Of a stretch of 59,406 nt of DNA, positions 29,652-38,304 are shown piece after piece. This stretch comes from Methanobrevibacter sp. TMH8 (GTDB taxonomy: Archaea; Methanobacteriota; Methanobacteria; Methanobacteriales; Methanobacteriaceae). The stretch covers positions 1-59,406 of the forward strand of contig NZ_JAHLZE010000003.1 of NCBI RefSeq assembly GCF_020148105.1. The letters run 5' to 3'. Position 1 is the stretch's first letter. Each line of letters opens with the position of its first letter. The notes under the pieces are model-generated. The model had not been told where the DNA came from. It saw only the letters and a program-made list of their open reading frames with translations, and did no database searches. The position numbers and the translations under genes are program-made.

Positions 29652-29981
29652 ATGGAACAAAAAGATGAATATTTAAAAAATAAAAATCTAGAAAAAGAAC
29701 TTTTTTTAAATAATAAAACTTATTTAAATATTATATCAGACATTAAATCATCAAAACATCGCCAAAAAGCATTGCAAATATTTATGAAAGATGAAAATGT
29801 TAAAACTCCTTCAGAAATGTCTAAAATCCTTGGAATTGGTATGTCACACACAAGTAAAATTCTAAATGATTTAAAAACCCATGACCTTATAGTATGTATC
29901 AATGAAAAAGATAAGAAAAATAAAAAACATGAAATAACTAAGCTTGGAAGAAATATTGGAAAGATTATAATTAAATCATGA
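29652..29981 (+). CDS. Small winged-helix transcriptional regulator (copy 1 of 3)
   Basis: A 109-residue protein with one winged helix (about 30-95): a KTPSEMSKILGIGMSHTSKIL recognition region, then LKTHDLIVCINEK and a lysine-rich wing. It aligns along its length with the next two genes, but has a longer N-terminal lead and has lost the KGRLY wing motif (here KNKKHEIT). No membrane or ligand domain. The SD is weak. The DNA target is unknown. Confidence 0.8.
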   Translation: MEQKDEYLKNKNLEKELFLNNKTYLNIISDIKSSKHRQKALQIFMKDENVKTPSEMSKILGIGMSHTSKILNDLKTHDLIVCINEKDKKNKKHEITKLGRNIGKIIIKS

Positions 29982-30088
29982 TTGAACATAGAAAATCTTT
30001 AAATAATATATTTTATTATTTTTTAAATCTTATTATGTTTAAAACATACAAAAATTGAAACAGAGATTACTACCGGAGACATCCCCAA

Positions 30089-30355
30089 ATGAAAATTAAT
30101 GATGAATATTTAGAAGGATTATCTGCGATAAAGGCCTCAAAACAAAAACAACAAATTATAAAAGTTTTATCTGATCAAAGTATGAAAATTCCATCAGAAA
30201 TAGGATATGCATTAGATTTAAAAACAAATCATATAAGTGTTAATCTTAGGGAATTGAAAGAAATGAATATTGTAAAATGCCTTAATGAAGAAAAGAAAAA
30301 AGGAAGATTATATTGCATAACAAATAAAGGAATGAATCTACTTGAATTCCTATAA
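30089..30355 (+). CDS. Small winged-helix transcriptional regulator (copy 2 of 3)
   Basis: An 88-residue winged helix. It has MKIPSEIGYALDLKTNHISVNL (about residues 31-52) as helix-turn-helix, then NIVKCLNEEKKKGRLYCITNKG as wing. The KxPSE, H(V/I)S, C(I/L)NE and KGRLYxIT motifs are shared with the 30710 gene. GGAG lies upstream of the ATG. It starts 107 bases after copy 1, so the pair may be cotranscribed. Confidence 0.8.
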   Translation: MKINDEYLEGLSAIKASKQKQQIIKVLSDQSMKIPSEIGYALDLKTNHISVNLRELKEMNIVKCLNEEKKKGRLYCITNKGMNLLEFL

Positions 30356-30709
30356 TACTTAATAATATACTTTATTTAACAAAAATTATATCTTTTATAA
30401 TAAAATAAAACAAGCCATATTATAGTTCATGTCTATATTATACATATATTATTATATTTATATTATATCCAATTTATTGAATAAAATTAAATTTTTTTTA
30501 AATTAAACATAATATATCTATTCTATATTTAAATCGTATTAATTATTACACTAAATATAAATTGAATTGATATAAAAAGTAGCTATGAGTAAAAATAAGA
30601 TATATATGATTTAATATTTTATATTTTATATGATTTTTTAAATATATAAAAATATAAAAGCAAAATCATATTTTCTACAAGTTCAATAAATTAATACAAG
30701 GAGAATTTA
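30356..30709. other. AT-rich spacer between regulator copies 2 and 3
   Basis: No gene found. TATA-like words are frequent, and a separate promoter for copy 3 is likely given the distance. Confidence 0.4.
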
Positions 30710-31006
30710 ATGAAAAAATACGATGAAGAAATGGTAGACCTTCTAACCTATGTAAAACCATCAAAATATAGAAAAGATATATTAAAGGCCCTTGAAAATG
30801 AAAAATTAAAAATTCCTTCAGAAATAGCTATTGAAATCGGTACAATAACCAGCCATGTTAGTAGTCACCTTACTGGTTTAAAAGAAAGAAATCTTATAAC
30901 ATGCATTAATGAAAATGCAAGAAAAGGTAGATTATATCATATAACTTCAAAAGGAAAAGCTGTATTGAAACATCTGAAAACAAAAGAAAATATTGATAAA
31001 AAATAA
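30710..31006 (+). CDS. Small winged-helix transcriptional regulator (copy 3 of 3)
   Basis: A 98-residue winged helix. Its LKIPSEIAIEIGTITSHVSSHL, LITCINENARKGRLYHITSKG and basic tail match copy 2 closely. AAGGAG lies six bases before ATG, the best SD of the three. It converges on the OGG1-type gene. It resembles small archaeal regulators carrying a C(L/I)N(P/E)xxxKGRLY wing; no ligand pocket is visible. Confidence 0.82.
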   Translation: MKKYDEEMVDLLTYVKPSKYRKDILKALENEKLKIPSEIAIEIGTITSHVSSHLTGLKERNLITCINENARKGRLYHITSKGKAVLKHLKTKENIDKK

Positions 31007-31151
31007 CAAACAATCTATAAAACAGAAAAAAATCAGAAAAACAAATAAAATAAAAAAATGATTAAAAATAAATAAAAAATAACAAATAAATAATTACAAA
31101 AATAATAATAAAAATAATAATAATTACAAAAATAACAAATGAAAATCATTT

Positions 31152-32126
31152 TTATTTTAATTTATCCATTAAACCAGATTTACGAGCATAATGGAATAGA
31201 TATAATTGAACATATCCAGCATAATCTCCAAATTTTTCCATTCCAAATTCACGGACTTTATCAACAGAAATATCCTTATTATCAAAATAAAGATAAGAAA
31301 CAATTCTTTTTATCCAAACATCAGAAGGAAAAGCTTCTTTAAAACCATATCCATAGAGAAGAATGCAGTCAGCTACTTTAGGCCCAACACCTGGAAGAGA
31401 TAGAACTGTTTCAAATGCTTCTTCATATTTCATCTTAGGAAGTTCTATTAAATCTTCTTCAACACTTAGAATTTCACTAGTTTTTTTCATATAAGGAGCC
31501 CTATAACCTACACCACAGGCTTTAAGATTCTTTATACAGCATTCAATCTCAATAGATTTATTACGAGCTTCATACTCCTCAAAATCATCTTCATAAACTG
31601 ACATGAGCAATGCAGGTGATGGAAATGTATAAAAAGTTCCAGAAGGAAAGTTTACGGGATTTCCCCATTTATCACGAATTTTAGCTATAGATTTAGTCCA
31701 ACGAGCAATAGAATTATTAGCTGAAGCTATAGAGGAAACCATAGCCTCAAAAGGATCTTTAGCTAAAAACAAACGAAGACCCCTACAAAAATCAATAGCT
31801 GGTTTAAGTTTATCATCTTCAGCTAAATAGCTATAAAATTTATTAATATCAAAGTTTAGGTCAAAAATTCTAATTATTTCTTTTTCAATAGCTATTTCAT
31901 CAATAGAACTATAATCATTATCACTAACACTATCACTTTTAGAAGATGAAAGTTCAAAATCAACATTTAATTTAGAAATATCATTTTGATAAGCTTTAAC
32001 AAGAATCGGCACATTATCTACATAAATCATGTCACAATAACCAAATTCTATCTTTTTCCAAGGAGATTGTGAAGTTTGGCCTGATTCTTGGGTAAGTTTT
32101 AGGTCAATTGTTGAATCAATTTTCAT
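31152..32126 (-). CDS. ogg: 8-oxoguanine DNA glycosylase/AP lyase, OGG1 type
   Basis: A 324-residue HhH-GPD glycosylase of the long OGG1 family with an N-terminal beta domain (1-110). The helix-hairpin-helix LPGVGPKVADC carries catalytic Lys250, and FPSDVWIKR provides the conserved Asp269, almost the same numbers as Lys249 and Asp268 of human OGG1. CGVGYRAPY (204-212) is also standard. It removes 8-oxoguanine and nicks the strand. A Ser/Asp-rich loop (60-75) is an extra insertion. GGT and six bases precede the ATG. Confidence 0.92.
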   Translation of the reverse strand: MKIDSTIDLKLTQESGQTSQSPWKKIEFGYCDMIYVDNVPILVKAYQNDISKLNVDFELSSSKSDSVSDNDYSSIDEIAIEKEIIRIFDLNFDINKFYSYLAEDDKLKPAIDFCRGLRLFLAKDPFEAMVSSIASANNSIARWTKSIAKIRDKWGNPVNFPSGTFYTFPSPALLMSVYEDDFEEYEARNKSIEIECCIKNLKACGVGYRAPYMKKTSEILSVEEDLIELPKMKYEEAFETVLSLPGVGPKVADCILLYGYGFKEAFPSDVWIKRIVSYLYFDNKDISVDKVREFGMEKFGDYAGYVQLYLFHYARKSGLMDKLK

Positions 32127-32174
32127 GATTAAACCAAATATGCAATAATTAGATCATAATTCAATAATATATGA

Positions 32175-32999
32175 CTATAATCTAACATTGACGCCTTTTT
32201 CTTTCAAATACTCTTTGACTATAGGTACAGGGTATTCATCAAAATGGAAAATACTAGCTGCAAGAGCTGCACTAGCATCAGCTATTTCAAAAGCATCAAG
32301 GATATCTTTAGGTTTTCCAACGCCACCAGAAGCTATCACAGGAATATCAACTGCATCATTAATAGCTTTTGTAAGTTCAAGATCATAACCAATTTCAGTT
32401 CCATCTCTGTCCATAGAAGTTAAGAGAATTTCACCAGCTCCACGTTCTTGACATTCTTGAGCCCAATCAATAGCATCAATACCAGTAAACTCACTTCCAC
32501 CATAAATACTTGTGTCAAACCAACAATATCCATCCTTAGTCTCGATTATATTCTTTTCATCACTTTCTTTAGGATTATCAACATATCTTCTTTTTGCATC
32601 AATCCCCACTACACAAGCTTGAGTACCAACTACTTCAGATGCTTCATTGATAAGACTAGGATTATGGATAGCTGCAGTATTAGTAGAACATTTATCAGCT
32701 CCAGCTTTTAGCATATCAACATAATCATCAACTTTCCTAATTCCTCCACCAATACATATAGGAATAAATACATTTTCTGTTACAGCCTCTACTACATTTT
32801 TCATAGTAGCTCTTTTTTCCTTTGAAGCCGTGATATCAAGAAGAACAATTTCATCAGCACCTTGTTCATAATATTTATTAGCTAATTCCACTGGGTTTCC
32901 AGCGTACTTTATTTGTTTAAATTCAACTCCTTTAACAACACGACCTTCTGGAACTTGAAGATCACAGTCTAAACATGGAATAATCCTTTTTGTTAACAT
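32175..32999 (-). CDS. hisF: Imidazole glycerol phosphate synthase, cyclase subunit HisF
   Basis: A 274-residue (beta/alpha)8 barrel that, with HisH, makes imidazole glycerol phosphate and AICAR in histidine synthesis. It has Cys9 and catalytic Asp11 in RIIPCLDCD, the second catalytic Asp in VVGIDAKRR, phosphate loops IGGGIR and ASGGVG, and [20 protein letters not shown] precedes ATG. No other his gene is adjacent. Confidence 0.97.
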   Translation of the reverse strand: MLTKRIIPCLDCDLQVPEGRVVKGVEFKQIKYAGNPVELANKYYEQGADEIVLLDITASKEKRATMKNVVEAVTENVFIPICIGGGIRKVDDYVDMLKAGADKCSTNTAAIHNPSLINEASEVVGTQACVVGIDAKRRYVDNPKESDEKNIIETKDGYCWFDTSIYGGSEFTGIDAIDWAQECQERGAGEILLTSMDRDGTEIGYDLELTKAINDAVDIPVIASGGVGKPKDILDAFEIADASAALAASIFHFDEYPVPIVKEYLKEKGVNVRL

Positions 33000-33467
33000 T
33001 ACAATTCTCCTAAATTGAATTTTAAATTATTTTAATTTTAAACTATTTAAATTATTTTAAATTATTTTATATAATTTTATATAATTTATATTATTTTTAA
33101 TATTATTTCTAGTAATATTTTAAATTCTAATATTATTTTTAATATTATTTTTGAATTAAATTTAATATTTTCAATATTATAAAATTATAAAATTATAAAG
33201 TTATAAAATTATTATATTATAATATTGTAAGATGAAATTTATTATAATTATTATCTATTTCATTATATTAATATTTATAAAAATTATAAATAATATATAA
33301 AAATACTATAAAAATACTGATAAGTACTGATAAATACTGAAAAATAAACTAAAAAATTATAAAAATATAACTAATAATTAAATTTAAATAAAATTAAATA
33401 AAATTAAATATATTAATTATTATATTAATCAAATCAATTAAAAATTAAATTAAATAATGTGGTGAGC
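33000..33467. other. AT-rich spacer between divergent hisF and CPBP-like genes
   Basis: No gene found. It contains short tandem simple sequences (TAATATTATTTTTAATATTATTT near 33110-33170 and ATAAAATTAT repeats near 33178-33215) and must carry both promoters. Confidence 0.45.
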
Positions 33468-34202
33468 ATGGCTGAAAATAGTGAAAATAAAGATAAATTC
33501 AAATTTGAAAGAAAAGGATTAGACTTTCCGTTTTATAACAACAACCCTCATTTATCCAATGGAAAATGGATTATATTGACAATAGGTTTTTTAATAACTT
33601 TATTATTTGGTTTAATCCCAAAAGCAGGAATCCCCCAATACATATCTGAGTTTATTTACTTTTTAATTCCATTTGCAACTTTTTTTTATGTTGCTAATGG
33701 AAAATTAGGACTTATATGTAAAAAATTCCAAAAAAGCGACATATGGTTGATATTAGGAACTATAATTCTATATTTCGTATATTCACTTGTAATGGGTGTT
33801 CTATTAAAATCAATAGGTATTGTAGCACATACGAATCCTGCAATTAGTCATCTAGATAGTATCCTATTTTGGATAGCTTTCCCATTCCAAATATTCGGTG
33901 AAGAACTTATAAAAGTAATTCCTTTTATAATAGTTCTATTTTTAATATATAAATTTACAGGTCAACGAAAATTGGGAATCATTATAGCTACTTTAGTTTC
34001 AGTAATATTATTTGGAATATTGCATTATAATGCTTATGGAAGTATTATAACTGTAATTTTGATTCAAGGAATAGGTTCTATTATTATGTTATTCGTATAT
34101 CTGAAGAGTAAAAATATTTTAGCATCTTATATAGTTCATTTAGCTACTGATACCATAATTTTCCTAGGAGCACTCAGTGCAGGGGCTGGATTTTTATTTT
34201 AA
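33468..34202 (+). CDS. CPBP/CAAX-protease-like membrane protein
   Basis: A 244-residue polytopic membrane protein with about seven to eight helices. It resembles CPBP (Abi) intramembrane proteases: a GEELIKV motif (family EExxxR) and FGILHYNAYG (family FxxxH), with HLATD near the end (family HxxxN/D). The Arg of motif 1 is replaced, so activity is doubtful. I use the ATG at 33468. GGTGA lies very close to it, and two in-frame GTG codons just upstream are alternatives. It is divergent from hisF. Confidence 0.72.
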   Translation: MAENSENKDKFKFERKGLDFPFYNNNPHLSNGKWIILTIGFLITLLFGLIPKAGIPQYISEFIYFLIPFATFFYVANGKLGLICKKFQKSDIWLILGTIILYFVYSLVMGVLLKSIGIVAHTNPAISHLDSILFWIAFPFQIFGEELIKVIPFIIVLFLIYKFTGQRKLGIIIATLVSVILFGILHYNAYGSIITVILIQGIGSIIMLFVYLKSKNILASYIVHLATDTIIFLGALSAGAGFLF

Positions 34203-34257
34203 TGTGAAAATTAGTTAAAAAATATATAAAAATTAACAAACACTGAAAAAATGAAAA

Positions 34258-34318
34258 CTAGGTTGAAGGGATTTGAACTCCTAATCAGGATTTAAAATCC
34301 TTCAAAAACCTTATTATA
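34258..34318 (-). pseudogene. tRNA 3'-half remnant
   Basis: Read on the minus strand, an anticodon-arm-like AGGATTTTAAATCCT is followed by a T arm with the canonical loop GTTCAAATC (stem AGGAG/CCCTT, one mismatch) and CAACCTAG, which looks like an acceptor 3' strand plus discriminator. No matching 5' acceptor (CTAGGTTG) or D arm occurs in the 60 bases upstream, and no CCA is encoded. It is therefore a fragment and not a working tRNA. Confidence 0.5.
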
Positions 34319-34401
34319 TCGATTTTAATTAAATTTTAATATAAATTTATAAAAGAATAAATAATATTATTTAATAAATAATACTATTTAGTATTATAAT
34401 T

Positions 34402-34941
34402 TCAATAATTTTCTGCCTTTATTTCAAAGTATGCTTTTGGATATCCACATACTGGACAAATTTCTGGTGCAGATTCTCCTTCAATAATATATTCACAATT
34501 TCTACATTCCCAAACTGATACTTTTTGTTTTTTAAATACCTCATCATTTTTTAAATTGGCCAAAAGTTTTCTATATTTTGCTTCATGTTCCTTTTCAATT
34601 TGCCCTACCATTTCAAAAACATAAGAAATTTTGTCAAAACCTTCTTCTTCAGCTTCTTTTGCAAATTTATTATACTTAGTCCATCCATAATGTTCAACAT
34701 CTGCTGCATCATCTAAATTAGTTGCTGTATCAGGTATTTCATCATTATGCAAAAGTTTAAACCATATTTTTGCATGTTCCCTTTCTTTTTCTGCAGTTTC
34801 AAGAAATAAGGCAGCAATTTGTTCATAACCTTCTTCTTTTGCTTTAGCTGCATAAAAAGTATATTTATTTCTAGATCGTGATTCTCCTGAAAAAGAATTC
34901 ATTAAATTCTTCTCTGTTTTTGTCCCTTTTAAATCTGACAT
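34402..34941 (-). CDS. rbr: Rubrerythrin
   Basis: A 179-residue classical rubrerythrin, reducing hydrogen peroxide. The N-terminal ferritin-like diiron domain has FSGESRSRNKY, a first ExxH in EKEREHAKIW, and a second in GQIEKEHEAKY. The C-terminal rubredoxin domain has CRNC (about 148-151) and CPVCG (about 164-168). AGAGGT precedes ATG. It is part of the oxygen-defence set with FpaA and the diiron protein at 49120, though 13 kb away. Confidence 0.97.
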   Translation of the reverse strand: MSDLKGTKTEKNLMNSFSGESRSRNKYTFYAAKAKEEGYEQIAALFLETAEKEREHAKIWFKLLHNDEIPDTATNLDDAADVEHYGWTKYNKFAKEAEEEGFDKISYVFEMVGQIEKEHEAKYRKLLANLKNDEVFKKQKVSVWECRNCEYIIEGESAPEICPVCGYPKAYFEIKAENY

Positions 34942-35347
34942 TTTAATTACCTCTAAATTATCTCTAAAATATTAATCTAAAATTATTTTTAATCTAAAAG
35001 ATAAAAATCTAAAAGATAAAAATTCTAATTAAAAAACCTATAAATAAAAAAATACACCCCAAGAATACCTATAAATAAATAAAATATAATAATAAAATAT
35101 AATAATAAAATATAATAATAAATATTATCTATTCAAGATTATATAAATTTAATTGTTTTTCCAATTCTAATGATTCTAAACTCTAATGATTCTAATTAAT
35201 TTAGTGAAAATAAAGTTTTTAATTATTGTATGAATCAAATTATTTTTATCATATGATAATAAAAAATTATTTAAGCTATATTAACAAAACTAATAACTGA
35301 TTATTTTTTAAATATCTAAAATAATTAATTAGCAACATTATATAAAT
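34942..35347. other. AT-rich spacer before tRNA-Arg
   Basis: No gene found. AATAAAATATAATA repeats lie at 35085-35125. TTTTTTAAATATC near 35306-35318 is a plausible TATA element for the tRNA on the plus strand, about 30 bases upstream of it. Confidence 0.45.
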
Positions 35348-35423
35348 GGGCCTGTGGTCTAGCCTGGAATATGACGGAGGACTTCGGATCCTCAGGTCAG
35401 GGGTTCAAATCCCCTCAGGTCCG
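35348..35423 (+). tRNA. tRNA-Arg (anticodon TCG)
   Basis: A 76-base cloverleaf. The acceptor GGGCCTG pairs with CAGGTCC, leaving discriminator G. The anticodon stem GAGGA/TCCTC holds loop CTTCGGA, so anticodon TCG reads CGN arginine codons. The T arm is AGGGG-TTCAAAT-CCCCT. No CCA is encoded, no intron. It is the only GC-rich island in the intergenic DNA. Confidence 0.96.
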
Positions 35424-35465
35424 CTTTATTATTACTTTTAAAATGAAAAAAATCTTTTATTTTAC

Positions 35466-35570
35466 TAAAATAGAAAAATAAAAATAAAAAATATAAAATA
35501 GAAAATAAAAATATAAAATAGAAAATATATAATAGAAAATATAAGATAGAAAATAAAAAATAAAAAACAG
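35466..35570. repeat. Degenerate ATAGAAAATA tandem repeat
   Basis: About six copies of an ATAGAAAATATAA-like unit between the tRNA and the gyrA stop. On the minus strand it is T-rich and may terminate gyrA transcripts. Confidence 0.6.
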
Positions 35571-35599
35571 ATAAATGTAGTGGAAAAATAACTATATCA

Positions 35600-38023
35600 T
35601 TACTCTTCTCTATCTATTGTTGCAACTGCACTTACTTTCTGTCCATCTTTTAATTTTATAAGTCTTGTACCTTGAGTAACACGATCACTAGAAGGTGTTT
35701 GTTCTAGTGGAAGTCTTATTACAATACCTTCTTCAGTTACTATTATTAAATCTTTATCACCATCAATAGCTTTAAGTGATATAAGATTTCCGGTTTTTTT
35801 GGTTTTCTTTAATGCCTTAACTCCTTTTCCTCCTCTATGAGTTAAACGATAGTCTTCAACATTTGTTCGTTTACCATAACCGTTTTCTGTTACTGTTAAG
35901 ATTTGTTGGCCATCTTTAGTAATTTCACAGCTAACAACAATTCCTTCATCCATTCTTATTCCTATTAAGCCAGAAGCATTTCTTCCAGAAGATGAAACTT
36001 CTCTTTCATCAAAATGAATAGCTTTACCATTTGAAGATGCGAGGAAAATTTGATCATTTCCAGTAGTTTTTTTAACACTAATTAAAGAGTCATTTTCTTT
36101 CAGTTTAATAGCTATTTTCCCTGTTTTTCTAATTTTAGAAAATTCAGATAGTTTTGTTTTTTTAACTAAACCTCTTTCTGTAGCAAATAAACAATATTTA
36201 GATTTTTCTTCTTGGTTAACTTTTAATACACTAGTGACAATTTCTTCCTCATCTAAAGGCAATAAATTCACAATAGGCAAACCTTTTGATTGTCTTGAAT
36301 AAATAGGGACTTCATATCCTTTTAAACGATAAACTTTTCCTTTATTTGTAAAGAACATTAAATAATCATGTGTGGTCATGTTAATCATATTTTCTACAAA
36401 GTCATCTTCATTTGTAGCCATACCTTTAACACCAACTCCAGCACGATTTTGTGTTCTATAAGTATCTTGCTTAATACTTTTTATATAGCCTTTATTGGTT
36501 AAAGTTATAATCATATTCTCAACAGGAATTAAAGATTCATCTTCAATAAATTCAGCACTAGATTTGTCGATAATAGTTCTACGAGGAGGTGCAAATTTAT
36601 TTTTTACTTCTAGGAGTTCTTCTTTAATAATATTTAAAACTTTATCTTCAGAACCTAAAATTCCTTTAAGTTCTTCAATTAATTTTAAGATTTCGGTTAA
36701 TTCATTACTAATCTTTTTCCTTTCTAATCCTGAAAGCCGTCTAAGTTGCATGTCTAGAATAGCTATACTTTGTTTTTCAGTTAAGTTAAATCGCTCATTG
36801 AATATTTTTTTTATTTCATCTACAGCATCTGTCTCTTTAATAATCTTTACTACAGCATCTATATTATCCAAAGCAATATTTAAACCTTCTAAAATATGTG
36901 CTCTTTTTTCTGATTTTTCTAAATCAAATTTAGTTCTTCTTATAACTATTGATTTTTGATATTGAACATAATGATTTATAATTTCAAGAAGATTCAGTCT
37001 TTTTGGCCTATTATTTACAAGCATCAAAAGATTGATACTATAATTAGATTGTAGCTGAGTTTTTTTATATAAATTATTTAATAAAACATTAACATTATAT
37101 CCTTTTTTCACATCAATGACAATTCTTATTCCATCTAACGTAGATTCATCATTCAAGTTAGATATACCTTGAATTTGTTTGTCACGAACTAATTCAGCTA
37201 TTTTAACGATTAAATTTGTTTTATTTAATTGATAAGGTATTTCTCTTATGATTAACTTGTGTTTTCCATTTTTTTCTTCAATATCAATTTTAGATTGTAT
37301 TGTAATAGATCCTTTGCCCGTTGTATATGCTTTTTTAATCCCTGCATCTCCTAAAATTGAAGCTGCTGTTGGAAAATCAGGCCCTTTAATATAATCCATT
37401 AATTCAAGAACAGTTATATCCTGATTATCAATAAATGCAACACAACCATCTATTACCTCTCCTAAATTATGTGGAGGGATGTTTGTTGCCATACCTACAG
37501 CTATTCCTATACTTCCATTAACAAGAATATTAGGAAATCTTGAAGGTAAAACTACTGGCTCTTTTCTTTGGCCATCATAGTTATCTATAAAATCAACTGT
37601 GTTTTTATTAATATCTTTCAGCATTTCCATTGAAATTTTTGAAAGACGAGCTTCAGTATATCTGTATGCTCCTGCACCATCTCCATCAATTGAACCAAAG
37701 TTCCCATGACCATCAATGAGAGTATTACTATAAGTAAAATCTTGAGCCATCCTAACCATAGCTTCATAAATAGCTGAATCACCATGAGGATGGTAGTGAC
37801 CCATAATAGCACCAACAGCATTAGCAGATTTTTGATGTTTTTTGCTAGGAAGCATACCCTCTTCAAACATAGTGTACAAAATACGCCTGTGAACTGGTTT
37901 TAAACCATCTCTAACATCAGGTATAGCACGTGAAATAATAACACTCATAGAATAATCTAAGAATGAATCTTTTACTTCAGAAGATATATTTACCCTAGTT
38001 ACTTTATCAATATCATTCTCCAT
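35600..38023 (-). CDS. gyrA: DNA gyrase subunit A
   Basis: An 807-residue breakage-reunion subunit of bacterial-type gyrase. The catalytic tyrosine is Tyr122 in AYRYTEARL. The winged-helix region GHYHPHGDSAIYEAM retains the quinolone-site Ser and an acidic residue. The C-terminal beta-pinwheel carries a GyrA-box-like HRGGKG, which supports negative supercoiling. I use the ATG at 38023 with GAGG six bases upstream, not the TTG four codons earlier. It lies downstream of gyrB on the same strand. Gyrase reached methanogens from bacteria. Confidence 0.96.
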   Translation of the reverse strand: MENDIDKVTRVNISSEVKDSFLDYSMSVIISRAIPDVRDGLKPVHRRILYTMFEEGMLPSKKHQKSANAVGAIMGHYHPHGDSAIYEAMVRMAQDFTYSNTLIDGHGNFGSIDGDGAGAYRYTEARLSKISMEMLKDINKNTVDFIDNYDGQRKEPVVLPSRFPNILVNGSIGIAVGMATNIPPHNLGEVIDGCVAFIDNQDITVLELMDYIKGPDFPTAASILGDAGIKKAYTTGKGSITIQSKIDIEEKNGKHKLIIREIPYQLNKTNLIVKIAELVRDKQIQGISNLNDESTLDGIRIVIDVKKGYNVNVLLNNLYKKTQLQSNYSINLLMLVNNRPKRLNLLEIINHYVQYQKSIVIRRTKFDLEKSEKRAHILEGLNIALDNIDAVVKIIKETDAVDEIKKIFNERFNLTEKQSIAILDMQLRRLSGLERKKISNELTEILKLIEELKGILGSEDKVLNIIKEELLEVKNKFAPPRRTIIDKSSAEFIEDESLIPVENMIITLTNKGYIKSIKQDTYRTQNRAGVGVKGMATNEDDFVENMINMTTHDYLMFFTNKGKVYRLKGYEVPIYSRQSKGLPIVNLLPLDEEEIVTSVLKVNQEEKSKYCLFATERGLVKKTKLSEFSKIRKTGKIAIKLKENDSLISVKKTTGNDQIFLASSNGKAIHFDEREVSSSGRNASGLIGIRMDEGIVVSCEITKDGQQILTVTENGYGKRTNVEDYRLTHRGGKGVKALKKTKKTGNLISLKAIDGDKDLIIVTEEGIVIRLPLEQTPSSDRVTQGTRLIKLKDGQKVSAVATIDREE

Positions 38024-38304
38024 TTTATTCCTCAATTTTATTCATAAATTTCTTCTAATATAATAATTCTTCTAATTATAATGGAATATAATCATGATTA
38101 TAAAACATAAATAAAAAAATTAAAAAATATTATAAATAATATTTTAAAACTTTATAAAGATACTAAAAAGATACTATAAAAATATCTATGAAATATCTAT
38201 AAAAATACTTATGAAAATATTATAAAAATATTATAAAATATTATTAAAATTATAAAAATCCTATAATATATTCAAAAGAATTTATAAAAATATTAAACAT
38301 CCGA

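Noticed and set aside
30356-30709. Possible small gene between regulator copies 2 and 3
   Set aside because: No frame with SD or recognisable product; only AT-rich low-complexity sequence.
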